This document shows, piece after piece, positions 1 to 8,355 of a stretch of 64,000 bases of DNA (position 1 is the first letter of the stretch; each line of letters opens with the position of its first letter). The notes under the pieces are model-generated. The model was not told the DNA's origin and searched no databases. It saw only the letters and a program-made list of their open reading frames with translations. The stretch spans positions 1-64,000 of the forward strand of contig JAKQKQ010000038.1 in NCBI GenBank assembly GCA_029560585.1. The letters are read 5' to 3'. The stretch comes from Verrucomicrobiota bacterium. Its GTDB lineage: Bacteria; Verrucomicrobiota; Verrucomicrobiia; JADLBR01. A program made the translations under genes and the position numbers.

Positions 1-246
1 TCAAACGCCCAACACGGAACACCCAACAATCAATGCCCATCTGATGATAGAGGGGACTTCCAATGGTGTGCGGCGCGCGACAATGCACGGCATCTCGCAG
101 AGATGCCCTACAAAATTTGTAGGCCGCCTGTGCCAGGCGGCACGGTTCAGAGGTTTTGAGACACGCTCGCCTCGCGGGCCGGGTTGGCCCGGGCGTTGCG
201 TGGCTGGTGAATCGCGGACGCCGGGGACGGCGTCCCTCCCGTGCGC
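1..246. repeat. Copy 1 of a ~240-bp dispersed repeat (MITE-like, cut by the window edge)
   Basis: Nearly identical, in inverted orientation, to 37988-38227. The right terminal motif GTTTTGAGACA lies at 153-163; its partner TGTCTCAAAAC would lie just left of the window, as it does in the 38 kb copy. Similarity continues beyond that motif to about 246 and ends in a GC-rich hairpin (GGACGCCGGGGACGGCGTCC). The element carries a REP-type inverted pair at 89-141. I see no gene in this stretch; a translated frame shared with the 38 kb copy only reflects the repeat. Confidence 0.85.
89..141. repeat. REP inverted pair, family A (BIME)
   Basis: Two hairpins face each other across an A/T linker: GGCATCTCGCAGAGATGCC, then CCTAC..GTAGG, then CCGCCTGTGCCAGGCGG. 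On the outward strand each hairpin is preceded by GTAG, the foot known from enterobacterial REP sequences. Related copies are at 30851, 32520, 33041, 38087 and 49862. Confidence 0.75.
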
Positions 247-321
247 GGCGCCCCCCGGCGAGTTTTCTCCTCGGTTTGTGACGAAACTGGGCCAATATCC
301 TGCGGTCTTAGGATTGTGGCC

Positions 322-1314
322 ATGGCGCGACTTTCAAAAGAGGATCGGCAGGCATACGAGCGATATCTGCGGGTGTTTCTGGACGCGCCGCACGTGCGGG
401 GGCAACACGCGGGCAAATGTTATCCGGCGGATCGCGACGGCGTGCTGGGGATGGTGCGGGCGCACTTCGAGAAGGGCGTGGGCGCACTGCCGGAGACGCT
501 GGTGCGCGACCGGGACCGCGGCCCATTGCCGGGAATTGTCGTACCCCACCTCGATTTTCGCGTGGGTGGCCCGGTCTATTCCTATGGATATCGCGAACTG
601 CTGTCGTCCGAGCCCGCGGATGTGTACGTGATCCTCGGGGTGGGGCACCGTTGCCCGGCGGAATTGAGCGTTTTGCGCAAGGGGTATGAGACCGTCCTTG
701 GGGAGGTGCCCTGCGATCCGGCCTTTGTGGCCGATCTGGCGGGGCGGGTCTCATTCCCGATTGAGGTCGCACCCCTGAGCCACCATGACGAGCACTCGAT
801 TGAGTTTGCGGTGATCTATCTGCAGGCGATCGCGGCGATGTACCCGGAGTACGGAGGCTTCTCGATCGTGCCGGTGCTGTGCGGGGCGATGCATGAGGAG
901 ATCATGCGGGGATCGGCGGATGGGTCGGCATTTGGCGAGTTCGCGGGAGCGCTGCGCGCAACCATCGGCGCGTGTGGCAAGCGCGTCTGCGTCATCGGCA
1001 GCATCGATGGCTCGCACGTCGGGCCGCGGTTTCAGCATCCTTTCAACGTGGATGGTGACGTGAGACGGCGCATCGAGGATCTGGATCGCGCCGCATTCGA
1101 GGCCGCGAGCAAGGGGGACCCCGGTGCGTTCTTTTCCATCTTTCTGGATACCTACAACGCCCAGGGGTTTGATGGGGTGGGTGTTTTATACATCATGCTT
1201 CACCTCTTTGGTGGGCGCGCGACCTTCGAACTCCTGCACTACGACCAGTGGTACGAGCGGGAGGACCGGTCCATGGTCACTCTCGCCAGCGGTGTTTTTC
1301 GGAGGAGAGGCTGA
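322..1314 (+). CDS. AmmeMemoRadiSam system protein B / MEMO1-family protein
   Basis: A 330-residue protein of the Memo-like family (PF01875), related to class III extradiol dioxygenases and human MEMO1. Family signatures are PHLDFRVGGPVYSYGY near residue 75, GVGHRC near 107 and HDEHSIEF near 155, which supply the conserved histidines. In many bacteria this gene travels with an AMMECR1-like gene (A) and a radical SAM gene; neither follows here and the left side is outside the window. Its reaction is not established. I chose ATG 322 because the upstream in-frame sequence is repeat-derived. The downstream neighbour rimO is convergent. Family assignment is firm, function unknown. Confidence 0.85.
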   Translation: MARLSKEDRQAYERYLRVFLDAPHVRGQHAGKCYPADRDGVLGMVRAHFEKGVGALPETLVRDRDRGPLPGIVVPHLDFRVGGPVYSYGYRELLSSEPADVYVILGVGHRCPAELSVLRKGYETVLGEVPCDPAFVADLAGRVSFPIEVAPLSHHDEHSIEFAVIYLQAIAAMYPEYGGFSIVPVLCGAMHEEIMRGSADGSAFGEFAGALRATIGACGKRVCVIGSIDGSHVGPRFQHPFNVDGDVRRRIEDLDRAAFEAASKGDPGAFFSIFLDTYNAQGFDGVGVLYIMLHLFGGRATFELLHYDQWYEREDRSMVTLASGVFRRRG

Positions 1315-1451
1315 TCCGAAAATAAGATCCTCCCGCAGAGACGCAGAGACGCGGGGAGGTTCTTGCCGGTTGGAGGAGGCATTTTCGTATCCGGTGGTGC
1401 CCCGAATGCCCGCCGCCGGGCGCGCGCGCGGGGCTGGCGTCCCTCCCCGGA

Positions 1452-2846
1452 TTACGCCGGGCGGCTTGCCATGGGCTTGCCGATGAGGTCGTAGTCGGTG
1501 GAGCCGACGATTTCGACTTCGGCGAATTGGCCGATGGGCATGGGGGATTCCAACAGGACCGAGCCATCGATGCCCGGGGCATCCGCCTCGGAGCGGGCGG
1601 AGGTGGGGGCATCGACCAGGACCTTGAGGCGTGAGCCAATGCGGGCGGCTTGAATTTCCCGGGCGAGTCGCTGCTGCAGTTCCATGGCGCGCTCGAATCG
1701 GCGCTGGCGCGTCCGCGCGGGCACCTGGGCCGCCATCGAGTCCGCGCGGGTGCCCTCCTCTTTCGAGTAGGTGAATACCCCGAGCCGCTCGAAACGGGTC
1801 GCCTCGATGAAGTCCAGCATGTGCGAGAAGTGGTCTTCCGTTTCGCCGGGAAAGCCCACGATGAACGTCGTGCGCAGTGCTACGCCCGGGATGCCCTGGC
1901 GGATGCGGTGGATGAGGTTGACGATATGAGCCCCGGACGTCTCGCGCCTCATGGCGCGGAGCATGTCGCCGTGAATGTGCTGGAGCGGGATGTCGATATA
2001 GCGGGCGACCTTGCGGCAGCGGGCGATCGCGGCGATGAGTTCATCGCTCCAGTGCGCGGGGTGGGTGTAGAGGACGCGGATCCAGAAGTCGCCATCTATG
2101 CCCTCGAGCCCTTGGAGAAGCTGGATGATGCCCGGGCCGCGGGAGGGGTCCGCGCCCTGGCGGGGGCCGGCTTTCTCGGCCCAGAGGTCCATGCCGTAGT
2201 AGGTTGTGTCCTGCGATATGAGGAGGAGTTCGCGCGTGCCGTCCGCGACAAGGCCGCGTGCCTCGTGAATGATCGAGTCGATGGGGCGGCTCCTGTGGCG
2301 GCCGCGCATGCGCGGGATCGCGCAGAAGGTGCACGGGTGGTTGCAGCCCTCGGCGATCTTCACGTAGGCGTAGTGCCGCGGCGTCAGCCGGACGCGCGGC
2401 GTGTCCCAGTCTGCGATATACTTAGGTTTGGGCGTGACATAAGATCGGCCGACCGCGCCCTCCCAGACTTCGGCGACGATGCGGTCGATTTCGCGGACCT
2501 GGTCGAGGCCGATGAAGGCATCGGCCTCGGGGATCGAGGCGGGCAATTCTGTGGGGTAGCGTTGGGCGAGGCAGCCGGCGACGATGAGCTTGCGGTGTTT
2601 CTTGCCGCGGCGCCGACCCAGTTGGCGGTGAGCCTCGAAAATGGCCCCCACGCTCTCCTCGCGCGCCTTCTCGATGAAGCCACAGGTGTTGATGACGAGG
2701 ATGTCGGCGGCCTCCGGATCGGACGTGATCGGGTAACCCGCGCGAGTCAACGCCCCGAGCATGATTTCCGCATCCGAGAGATTCTTCGCGCAGCCAAGGG
2801 AGATCATCCCTACCGAGGGCTGGCTATCGCGAGCGTGTCCTTTCAT
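1452..2846 (-). CDS. rimO: Ribosomal protein uS12 methylthiotransferase RimO
   Basis: A radical SAM methylthiotransferase that modifies a conserved aspartate of ribosomal protein S12. The 464-residue length is normal. The N-terminal UPF0004 domain has the three cluster cysteines C19 (GCAKN), C55 (NTCGF) and C92 (AGCLAQ). The radical SAM motif CNHPCTFC gives C168, C172 and C175. A TRAM domain occupies roughly the last 70 residues. The opening MISLGCAKNLSDAE separates RimO from the tRNA-modifying MiaB. It is transcribed divergently from the proline-rich gene at 2945. Confidence 0.96.
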   Translation of the reverse strand: MKGHARDSQPSVGMISLGCAKNLSDAEIMLGALTRAGYPITSDPEAADILVINTCGFIEKAREESVGAIFEAHRQLGRRRGKKHRKLIVAGCLAQRYPTELPASIPEADAFIGLDQVREIDRIVAEVWEGAVGRSYVTPKPKYIADWDTPRVRLTPRHYAYVKIAEGCNHPCTFCAIPRMRGRHRSRPIDSIIHEARGLVADGTRELLLISQDTTYYGMDLWAEKAGPRQGADPSRGPGIIQLLQGLEGIDGDFWIRVLYTHPAHWSDELIAAIARCRKVARYIDIPLQHIHGDMLRAMRRETSGAHIVNLIHRIRQGIPGVALRTTFIVGFPGETEDHFSHMLDFIEATRFERLGVFTYSKEEGTRADSMAAQVPARTRQRRFERAMELQQRLAREIQAARIGSRLKVLVDAPTSARSEADAPGIDGSVLLESPMPIGQFAEVEIVGSTDYDLIGKPMASRPA

Positions 2847-2852
2847 TGGGGG

Positions 2853-2938
2853 GTGACACTACCATGGGAGGGGGTGTTGTCACGGGCCGCAGCATGGGAT
2901 TTTAAGATGTTGACAGGCTGATCGATGTGCCTACGGTA
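2853..2938. promoter_or_regulatory. Divergent rimO / proline-rich gene intergenic region with inverted repeat
   Basis: GTGACA (2853-2858) and TGTCAC (2878-2883) form a separated inverted repeat just upstream of rimO, possibly an operator. Rightward, TTGACA (2910-2915) is followed about 16 bp later by TACGGT, a weak -10. If used, that promoter would make the next gene almost leaderless. This is pattern reading only. Confidence 0.3.
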
Positions 2939-2944
2939 AACCGC

Positions 2945-3496
2945 ATGGCCGAGACTTCAAGTACGCCCCCGACGCAACCGATTTCATCGAGCGGCTCGGC
3001 GGTTCCGCCGAGCTCAATCCCGCAGCCCGGAGCGGTAGTGAGACCGCCCTCGGGACCGAAGCTTCCCGGCCCCGCTCCGCTTGCTCCGCCGCCAGGTGCC
3101 ATCAAGCCCGTGGCGGCGCCGGCCAATGCTCCGAAGAAGGAGACGGTGCGCATCAGTTTGCCCCCGCGTCCCGGACCGGGCGGCGCGCCAGTTCCGGCGG
3201 CCAGCACGGCGGGTCCGCGGCCCATGATACCTGCCGGTCCCGTCAAGAAGGAGACATCTCGAGTCCCCGCAGCCAGTTCCGTGGTCACGAAGCCTGGGGT
3301 ATCCGGCGTGCCTGCTGCCCGGCCGGCCGTGGGTGCCACCACCGTGAGACCGGCGGCGCCAGCGAAGGCCGTCGCGTCCGCAGCGATGCCCGTCGCCGCT
3401 GCCGGGGGCGGTGGCGATGGCTTGGCGGTGGTGCTTGGGCTGATCGCCGCGATCGGCTCGATCGCCTCGTCTGTAATCTTGTTCGGGGTGAAGTGA
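2945..3496 (+). CDS. Proline/alanine-rich membrane-anchored protein, unknown function
   Basis: A protein of about 183 residues that I cannot assign to a family. Almost all of it is low-complexity Pro/Ala/Gly with scattered lysines, like an extended linker. It ends in one hydrophobic segment (LAVVLGLIAAIGSIASSVIL) followed by FGVK, so it is probably tail-anchored with the linker on one side of the membrane. A GTG at 2927 would add six residues. It lies 28 bp before trxA on the same strand and may share its transcript. Codon use and GC match its neighbours. Confidence 0.6.
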   Translation: MAETSSTPPTQPISSSGSAVPPSSIPQPGAVVRPPSGPKLPGPAPLAPPPGAIKPVAAPANAPKKETVRISLPPRPGPGGAPVPAASTAGPRPMIPAGPVKKETSRVPAASSVVTKPGVSGVPAARPAVGATTVRPAAPAKAVASAAMPVAAAGGGGDGLAVVLGLIAAIGSIASSVILFGVK

Positions 3497-3524
3497 TCGG
3501 CGCCCTGCCGCCGGATATTCTGAC

Positions 3525-3854
3525 ATGGCATCGGCGAACGTTGTCGAAGTGACCTCCGCAAATTTTGAGGCGGTGGTGGGTCGTGCCACGACTCCAGTCC
3601 TGTTGGATTTCTGGGCGGAATGGTGCGGTCCCTGCAAGATGCTCGCCCCCCTGATCGACAGCCTGGCCGACGAATTGGCCGGACGCTGTGTCGTGGGCAA
3701 AGTGAACGTGGATCAATCCCCCGACCTGGGCCAGCGCTTCAGCGTTCAGGCCATTCCCATGCTCATCCTCTTTAAGGGGGGACAGGTCCGCGATCAGATG
3801 GTCGGCGTCGCCTCCAAGAAAGACATCTTGGCGAAGTTGGCCGCGCTGGGGTGA
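3525..3854 (+). CDS. trxA: Thioredoxin
   Basis: A 109-residue single-domain thioredoxin, the usual length, with active site WCGPC (C34, C37) in the classic FWAEWCGPCK context and the cis-proline in AIPML near residue 78. There is no signal peptide, so it acts in the cytoplasm as a general disulfide reductant. It follows the proline-rich gene by 28 bp and precedes tolQ by 48 bp; a transcript running into the tol genes is possible. No thioredoxin reductase is nearby. Confidence 0.93.
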   Translation: MASANVVEVTSANFEAVVGRATTPVLLDFWAEWCGPCKMLAPLIDSLADELAGRCVVGKVNVDQSPDLGQRFSVQAIPMLILFKGGQVRDQMVGVASKKDILAKLAALG

Positions 3855-3902
3855 CCGTGGGCCCGTGGCAGCGGGCGGTGCAGGGCGCCTAGGGGAGGAG
3901 CG

Positions 3903-4631
3903 ATGCCACAATCAGCGGATTCCGGGGTTCTGGTCTATGCATTTCGGACCTCCGATCTGGTTGGGCAGTCCATCGTGGGTCTGCTGCTGATGGCGTCGGT
4001 GTTCAGCTGGGCGGTGATGATATACAAGTTTATGTCGCTCCGGCGCGCGAAGCGTGACGGCGCCATCTTTCTGAGGGAATTCCGGCGCTCCGGGGACCCG
4101 CTGGCGAGTTTTTCGCGGCGGCGGCAGCTTGGGGCATCGCCGCTGGCGGCGATCTACACGGCCGGCTGCATCGAGCTGGCATTCCAGAAGACGGGATCGA
4201 CGGACGTGGATGACACGTTTGAGATGCGCGTCCGCGAGTCGCCGAAGATCTCATCGATGTCCATGAATTCGGTGCGCTCGGCGATGGAGAGCGCGGTCGG
4301 CGAGGCCGGGCTGAGGCTGGAGCGGCACCTGATCTTGTTGGCCACGGCGGTGAGCGGCTCGCCGTTCCTGGGCCTTCTGGGCACCGTGTGGGGTGTGATG
4401 GAGATGTTTGCGGGATTGGCGCGAACGGGCTCGGCGACGATGGCGGCGATCGCGCCGGGGGTCAGCGCCGCGCTGCTGACGACGGTGACGGGCCTGGTGG
4501 TGGCGATACCGGCCATGTTCGGGTACAATTACCTCGTGACGAGCATCCGTGCGATGACCATAGAGATGGACAATTTCGCGGCTGAGCTTGCGGCGGCATT
4601 TGATCACCGGTTCGTGGACACGCGGCGATGA
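3903..4631 (+). CDS. tolQ: Tol-Pal system proton channel subunit TolQ (MotA/TolQ/ExbB family)
   Basis: A 242-residue inner-membrane protein with the family's three-helix pattern: one segment near residues 20-40 (IVGLLLMASVFSWAVMIYKF), a long cytoplasmic loop, then two helices near 140-165 and 180-205. The motif SGSPFLGLLGTVWGVM and the GVSAALLTTVTGLVVAIPA helix are diagnostic of TolQ/ExbB. With TolR it forms the proton-driven motor that energises TolA and Pal during outer-membrane constriction. A strong ribosome site (GGGGAGGAG) precedes ATG 3903. Its end overlaps tolR by 4 bp. The tolB-pal context favours TolQ over ExbB. Confidence 0.92.
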   Translation: MPQSADSGVLVYAFRTSDLVGQSIVGLLLMASVFSWAVMIYKFMSLRRAKRDGAIFLREFRRSGDPLASFSRRRQLGASPLAAIYTAGCIELAFQKTGSTDVDDTFEMRVRESPKISSMSMNSVRSAMESAVGEAGLRLERHLILLATAVSGSPFLGLLGTVWGVMEMFAGLARTGSATMAAIAPGVSAALLTTVTGLVVAIPAMFGYNYLVTSIRAMTIEMDNFAAELAAAFDHRFVDTRR

Positions 4632-5041
4632 GGCGGTATTCCCAGCGCACTGCGGTGCGGTCGCTGGCCGAGCTGAACGTGACGCCGATGATCGACCTGG
4701 CCTTTACGCTCCTGATCGTATTCGCCATAGCGACGCCGGCGATCGAGCAGAGCATCCAGGTGACGACGCCCGAGAGTTCGGTGGCATCGAAGGCACCGAC
4801 GCCGGACAAGATAGCGATCGTTTCGATCGATGCGGCGGGACGTGTTTATCTGGATGGCAAAGGGGTGGATCTGGCGGCATTGGAAACCGGCTTAGCCGGG
4901 CGCGTGGCGAGGGACAAGGAGCTTTCCGTCGGAATCCGCGCGGACCGCAGCCTGTCTTATCAGGCGGTGGTGGATGTGATCGACGTGCTGAGGCGAGCGG
5001 GGGTGACGCGGTTCGGACTGGTCACGCGCGCCCCGGACTGA
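4628..5041 (+). CDS. tolR: Tol-Pal system protein TolR (ExbD/TolR family)
   Basis: A 137-residue protein with the standard ExbD/TolR design: a short cytoplasmic N-terminus ending in LNVTPMIDLAFTLLIVF, whose aspartate is the conserved proton-carrying residue in the single membrane helix, then a periplasmic domain finishing in VIDVLRRAGVTRFGLVT. ATG 4628 overlaps the tolQ stop (ATGA), so translation is probably coupled. It works with TolQ as the motor of the Tol-Pal machine. Confidence 0.92.
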   Translation: MRRYSQRTAVRSLAELNVTPMIDLAFTLLIVFAIATPAIEQSIQVTTPESSVASKAPTPDKIAIVSIDAAGRVYLDGKGVDLAALETGLAGRVARDKELSVGIRADRSLSYQAVVDVIDVLRRAGVTRFGLVTRAPD

Positions 5042-5051
5042 GGCGGCGCCG

Positions 5052-5972
5052 ATGAGACGCGTTCGACACCCCGTGCGGGGTCCGGGATCGGAGGGCCCGG
5101 TTGACCGGGTCGAGGCCGTTGGGCGCCAGGGTTTTGGCTGGGCCCTGGCGGCGGCGCTGGTCGCCCACGCCGTGATCATCGGCCTGCTGGTGACGGGCAT
5201 CCGCCGCAATGCCGCGCCGCCGATCGATTGGGTCGAACTGATGCCCGAGGGCACGCTGCTCGGCGGAGGAACGCCCGCGGCAACCGCGAAGGACGAAGCG
5301 TCGCCGCCACCGCGGACTTCGCCCGCGCCGCAACCCGAGATGGCACCGCCGCCGTCGGCGGTCGCACCGGAACCCAAGCCGACGCCTGCGCCAGAACCCG
5401 CGCCGCCCCCCGAGCCCGCGCCCATTCCCAAGCCGGAAACGAGAGTCCCGCCGAAGCCACCGGAGCCCAAGCCGCAGCCCAAGAAGAAGGAACCCATAAA
5501 GGTGAGCCTCAAGGAGGTGTCTCGCCCGTCGCCGGGCCAAGCCACGAAGGCGCCTCCCGCGGTGGAGGCGGCGACCGGGCCCGCGACGGATGCCACCGAG
5601 GTGCGCGACCGGTTGCAGAAACGTTTGGGGAAGATGGGGGTCAGCGGGGCGACGTCCGATGGCCCGAGCGGCGTGCCGGGGGGCACGGCGTCGGGCGAGA
5701 TCGCGGCGTACTACGCGCGGATACGCGATGTCTATTACAACGCGTGGAGGCAGCCGGGCATCCCCGGGCGCGAGAAGCTCAGTGCGGTGGTCCGCGTGCG
5801 GATCGCGAAAGACGGGAGCGTCCTCGGTGCCGATATCGAGCGCGGGTCCGGCAATGGCGCGATGGATGACACCGTGCGGGTCGCCACCGCCGCCGTCCGT
5901 GAAATCGGTCAGCCGCTGCCGCAAGGTCTGGGCTCGCAATTTGCGGAAGTGACGATAACTTTCGAGTTTTAG
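5052..5972 (+). CDS. TolA/TonB-like energy-transducing protein with TonB C-terminal domain
   Basis: A 306-residue protein in the tolA position. It has one membrane helix near residues 35-55 (WALAAALVAHAVIIGLLV), a long proline/glutamate/lysine-rich periplasmic spacer of about residues 85-165, and a TonB_2-like C-terminal domain from about residue 215 (YYARIRDVYYNAWRQPG ... VRVRIAKDGSVLGADIE). Such proteins carry the motor's force across the periplasm. It begins 10 bp after tolR. By position it replaces TolA, but its spacer is Pro-rich like TonB rather than the long helical spacer of E. coli TolA. Confidence 0.85.
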   Translation: MRRVRHPVRGPGSEGPVDRVEAVGRQGFGWALAAALVAHAVIIGLLVTGIRRNAAPPIDWVELMPEGTLLGGGTPAATAKDEASPPPRTSPAPQPEMAPPPSAVAPEPKPTPAPEPAPPPEPAPIPKPETRVPPKPPEPKPQPKKKEPIKVSLKEVSRPSPGQATKAPPAVEAATGPATDATEVRDRLQKRLGKMGVSGATSDGPSGVPGGTASGEIAAYYARIRDVYYNAWRQPGIPGREKLSAVVRVRIAKDGSVLGADIERGSGNGAMDDTVRVATAAVREIGQPLPQGLGSQFAEVTITFEF

Positions 5973-6022
5973 GAGGCACAGGACCGCACGATGGTCTGGC
6001 CATTTGTCGGAAGGGAGATCGG

Positions 6023-7177
6023 ATGAGACGCGTCACTGTACTGGGCCTGGTGTTCGGGTTGATCGGCGTGCCGTTGGCGCAGGCGCAGGTGGTCGTCAAG
6101 AAGGGCAGGGTCCGCGTCGCGGTTGAGACGTTCAAAGGCCCGAATGGCGCAGAGGCGGCAGCGGTGCTGAAGGGCGACCTTGGCCGGTCGGGCGTAATCG
6201 AGGTGGTTTCGGCGGCGGAGGGGGCCGAGTACGTGGCCGGCGGAACGGCGGTGGTGGGGGCGGTTTCGGCAGTCGTCTCGGGCGCCACGGATCGGAAGGA
6301 GGTTCTGAACAAGACCTATGCCAAGGCGTGGCGGAAGGCGCTGCACGAATTCGCCGACGAGTTGGTCAAGACACTGACGGGCCAGGTGGGCATCGCGACC
6401 ACGCGCGTGGTGTTCGTCTCCAAGCGCACGGGGCACAAGGAGCTGTACCTGATGGATCTGGATGGGGGGGACGTGCAGCAGTTCACCAAGGATGCGACGA
6501 TCAGCGTGGGGCCGAGCATTTCCCGCGATGGGGCGAGCCTGGCGTACACCTCGTATAAGAGCGGCTATCCGGACGTGTATCTCATAGACGTGGCCTCCGG
6601 GAAGCGGACGCGGCTCGCGGCATTTCCGGGGCTGAATTCCGATCCGGCGTTCTCGCCGGATGGGCGCATGCTGGCGCTGACGCTGAGCAAGGATGGGAAT
6701 CCCGAAATCTACTACATGCCGAGCGGCGGCGGGGCGCCGACGAGGCTGACTCGCACGCGCGGGACCGAGGCATCGGCGTGTTTTTCTCCGGACGGGCAGC
6801 GGCTGGTCTACTCGAGCGATGATCGCGGTGCACCCCAGCTGTACATCCAGCCGTTGCGAGGGGGCGGTGCGGAGCGATTGAATACGGGCGTCCTGTACGC
6901 CACCGAACCGGCGTGGTCGCCCGACGGCAGGCAGATCGCTTTCAATGCGCGGGTGAGTGGCGTTTTTCAGATCTACGTCTACGACATGGCTTCTGGCAAG
7001 GCGCGCCAGCTGACTTCGGGTGGCGGGGATTGTGAGGATCCCTCGTGGTGCCGCGACTCGCGGCACCTTGTTTTCGCCCGTTCCGGGAAGCTGGCGCTTC
7101 TTGACTCCGTGACGGGTGAAAGTTACGTTCTGGAAAACGGTTTTGCGGATAGTTCAGAACCGAGTTGCACTCAATGA
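6023..7177 (+). CDS. tolB: Tol-Pal system beta-propeller protein TolB
   Basis: A 384-residue periplasmic protein. A signal peptide (LGLVFGLIGVPLAQAQ) is followed by a short N-terminal domain of about residues 25-125 and five or six WD40-like propeller repeats with the recurrent pattern FSPDGR.LA....G.P.IY. TolB binds Pal and signals between inner and outer membranes. It is shorter than E. coli TolB (about 430 residues), mainly because the N-terminal domain is reduced. ATG 6023 follows GGGAG, and its stop overlaps the pal start. Confidence 0.92.
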   Translation: MRRVTVLGLVFGLIGVPLAQAQVVVKKGRVRVAVETFKGPNGAEAAAVLKGDLGRSGVIEVVSAAEGAEYVAGGTAVVGAVSAVVSGATDRKEVLNKTYAKAWRKALHEFADELVKTLTGQVGIATTRVVFVSKRTGHKELYLMDLDGGDVQQFTKDATISVGPSISRDGASLAYTSYKSGYPDVYLIDVASGKRTRLAAFPGLNSDPAFSPDGRMLALTLSKDGNPEIYYMPSGGGAPTRLTRTRGTEASACFSPDGQRLVYSSDDRGAPQLYIQPLRGGGAERLNTGVLYATEPAWSPDGRQIAFNARVSGVFQIYVYDMASGKARQLTSGGGDCEDPSWCRDSRHLVFARSGKLALLDSVTGESYVLENGFADSSEPSCTQ

Positions 7178-7734
7178 GAATGAACATTATGCGGATGGAA
7201 CAGTGGATTGTGGGCGTGGGTTGTGCGGCGGGCTTGCTGGTGTTGGCGGGCTGCAAGAGCGCACAGCCGTATTCTGGTGTGGGAGGTGCTCCGGGCGGCG
7301 AGGTGGACTATACCGCCATGCAGTCGTTGCCGGAGCGAGGGAATTTCAATCCCGAGACCGACGTTGACTATGGGACGCTGCGCGCGCCGGACATGAATTG
7401 TGGCATCATCTATTTCGCGACCGACGCCAGCACCATCGGGGCATCGGAGCGGTCCAAGCTCGAGAAGGTGGCGGGCTGGTTGGCGAAGCACCCGGACAAG
7501 CAGATACTTGTGGCGGGCCACACGGACGAGCGGGGTTCCCTGGGCTACAACCGCGCGCTGGGCGAGCGCCGTTCGATCGCGGTGCGCGACTACATGCTGG
7601 GCCTCGGGGTCGTGCGCGATCGCGTGTACACCTATTCGTACGGCGAGGAGAGGCCGGCCGCGCAGGGTTCGGGGGAGGCCGCATGGACCAAGAATCGGCG
7701 CGCCGAAATCGGCATCGTCGTGGCGAAGCGCTGA
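7174..7734 (+). CDS. pal: Peptidoglycan-associated lipoprotein Pal (OmpA-like)
   Basis: A 186-residue outer-membrane lipoprotein. The signal peptide ends in the lipobox LLVLAGC, making C27 the lipidated residue. After a 50-residue linker comes an OmpA-like peptidoglycan-binding domain: IIYFATDASTIG, then VAGHTDERGSLGYNRALGER with the aspartate and arginine that bind diaminopimelate, then RRAEI near the end. I chose ATG 7174 because it overlaps the tolB stop (ATGA); upstream TTG 7165 and downstream ATGs are also in frame. It closes the tol gene set. Confidence 0.93.
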   Translation: MRMNIMRMEQWIVGVGCAAGLLVLAGCKSAQPYSGVGGAPGGEVDYTAMQSLPERGNFNPETDVDYGTLRAPDMNCGIIYFATDASTIGASERSKLEKVAGWLAKHPDKQILVAGHTDERGSLGYNRALGERRSIAVRDYMLGLGVVRDRVYTYSYGEERPAAQGSGEAAWTKNRRAEIGIVVAKR

Positions 7735-7885
7735 TTTGAGGACAGTCGGGCCGGTGATGAGTTCGCCGAGGAGATCAGACGCGCTTGCATCCGTGAATTC
7801 TCCCGACGTTCCATCATCCGTTTTTCCCTGGTGGCATGCGCCACGGGGGGCACGTTGGTTCTTTTAAGAAAGGGGATAGAGGCAT

Positions 7886-8251
7886 ATGGCATATGAGCTG
7901 GAAGGTAACCTCAAAGAGGTGTTCGAGACCAAGACGTTTGGGAAGGGTTTTACCAAGCGCGAATTCGTGGTGACGACGAGCCGGGGGGCGGAAGACCGCT
8001 ACCCGCAGCACATCAAGCTATCGTTGATCAAGGACAAGGTCGGGCTGATCGACCGTTTCCAGGTCGGGCAGAAGGTCAAGGTGACCTTTGACCTGCGTGG
8101 CAGCGAGAGCAATGGGCGATATTTCACGGATCTCCAGGCATGGAAGATCGAGGGTGCTGAAGGCGGTGGCGGTTCGACCGCCGGCGGGGGACGTCGGCAG
8201 GCGCCGGCGGAAGCCGAGGAGCCCGAACTTGAGGAAGATGCGCCGTTCTAG
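7886..8251 (+). CDS. DUF3127-domain protein, OB-fold single-strand-binding-like
   Basis: A 121-residue cytoplasmic protein matching the DUF3127 family: a beta-rich core of about residues 1-90 (YELEGNLKEVFETKTFGKGF, KREFVVTT, YPQHIKLSLIKDKVGLIDRF) and a glycine/glutamate-rich tail ending in EEDAPF. An acidic tail ending in PF is typical of single-strand DNA-binding proteins, where it recruits partners, and DUF3127 is predicted to be an OB fold. Whether it binds DNA is not shown here. The preceding 150 bp hold no gene. ATG 7886 lies in a near-palindromic CATATGGCATATG. Confidence 0.72.
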   Translation: MAYELEGNLKEVFETKTFGKGFTKREFVVTTSRGAEDRYPQHIKLSLIKDKVGLIDRFQVGQKVKVTFDLRGSESNGRYFTDLQAWKIEGAEGGGGSTAGGGRRQAPAEAEEPELEEDAPF

Positions 8252-8355
8252 TGCGGTTTCGGTGCTTCTGAAGCCGTCGCGGGCCGCCGTCGTCTCAAGA
8301 TGATAGGTTTCTGTGGCCTGCCCGCCTGGGTGGACCGAAGCGTGGGAACCTGGAA

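Noticed and set aside
44-631. Shared N-terminal peptide between frames starting near 44 and near 38184
   Set aside because: The likeness comes from translating the inverted 240-bp repeat, not from homologous proteins; both frames run across other genes.
1315-1451. Short open frames in the gap between the MEMO gene and rimO
   Set aside because: The stretch is repeat-like (CGCAGAGACGCAGAGACGCGG and GC-rich palindromes); no frame has a ribosome site or recognisable content.
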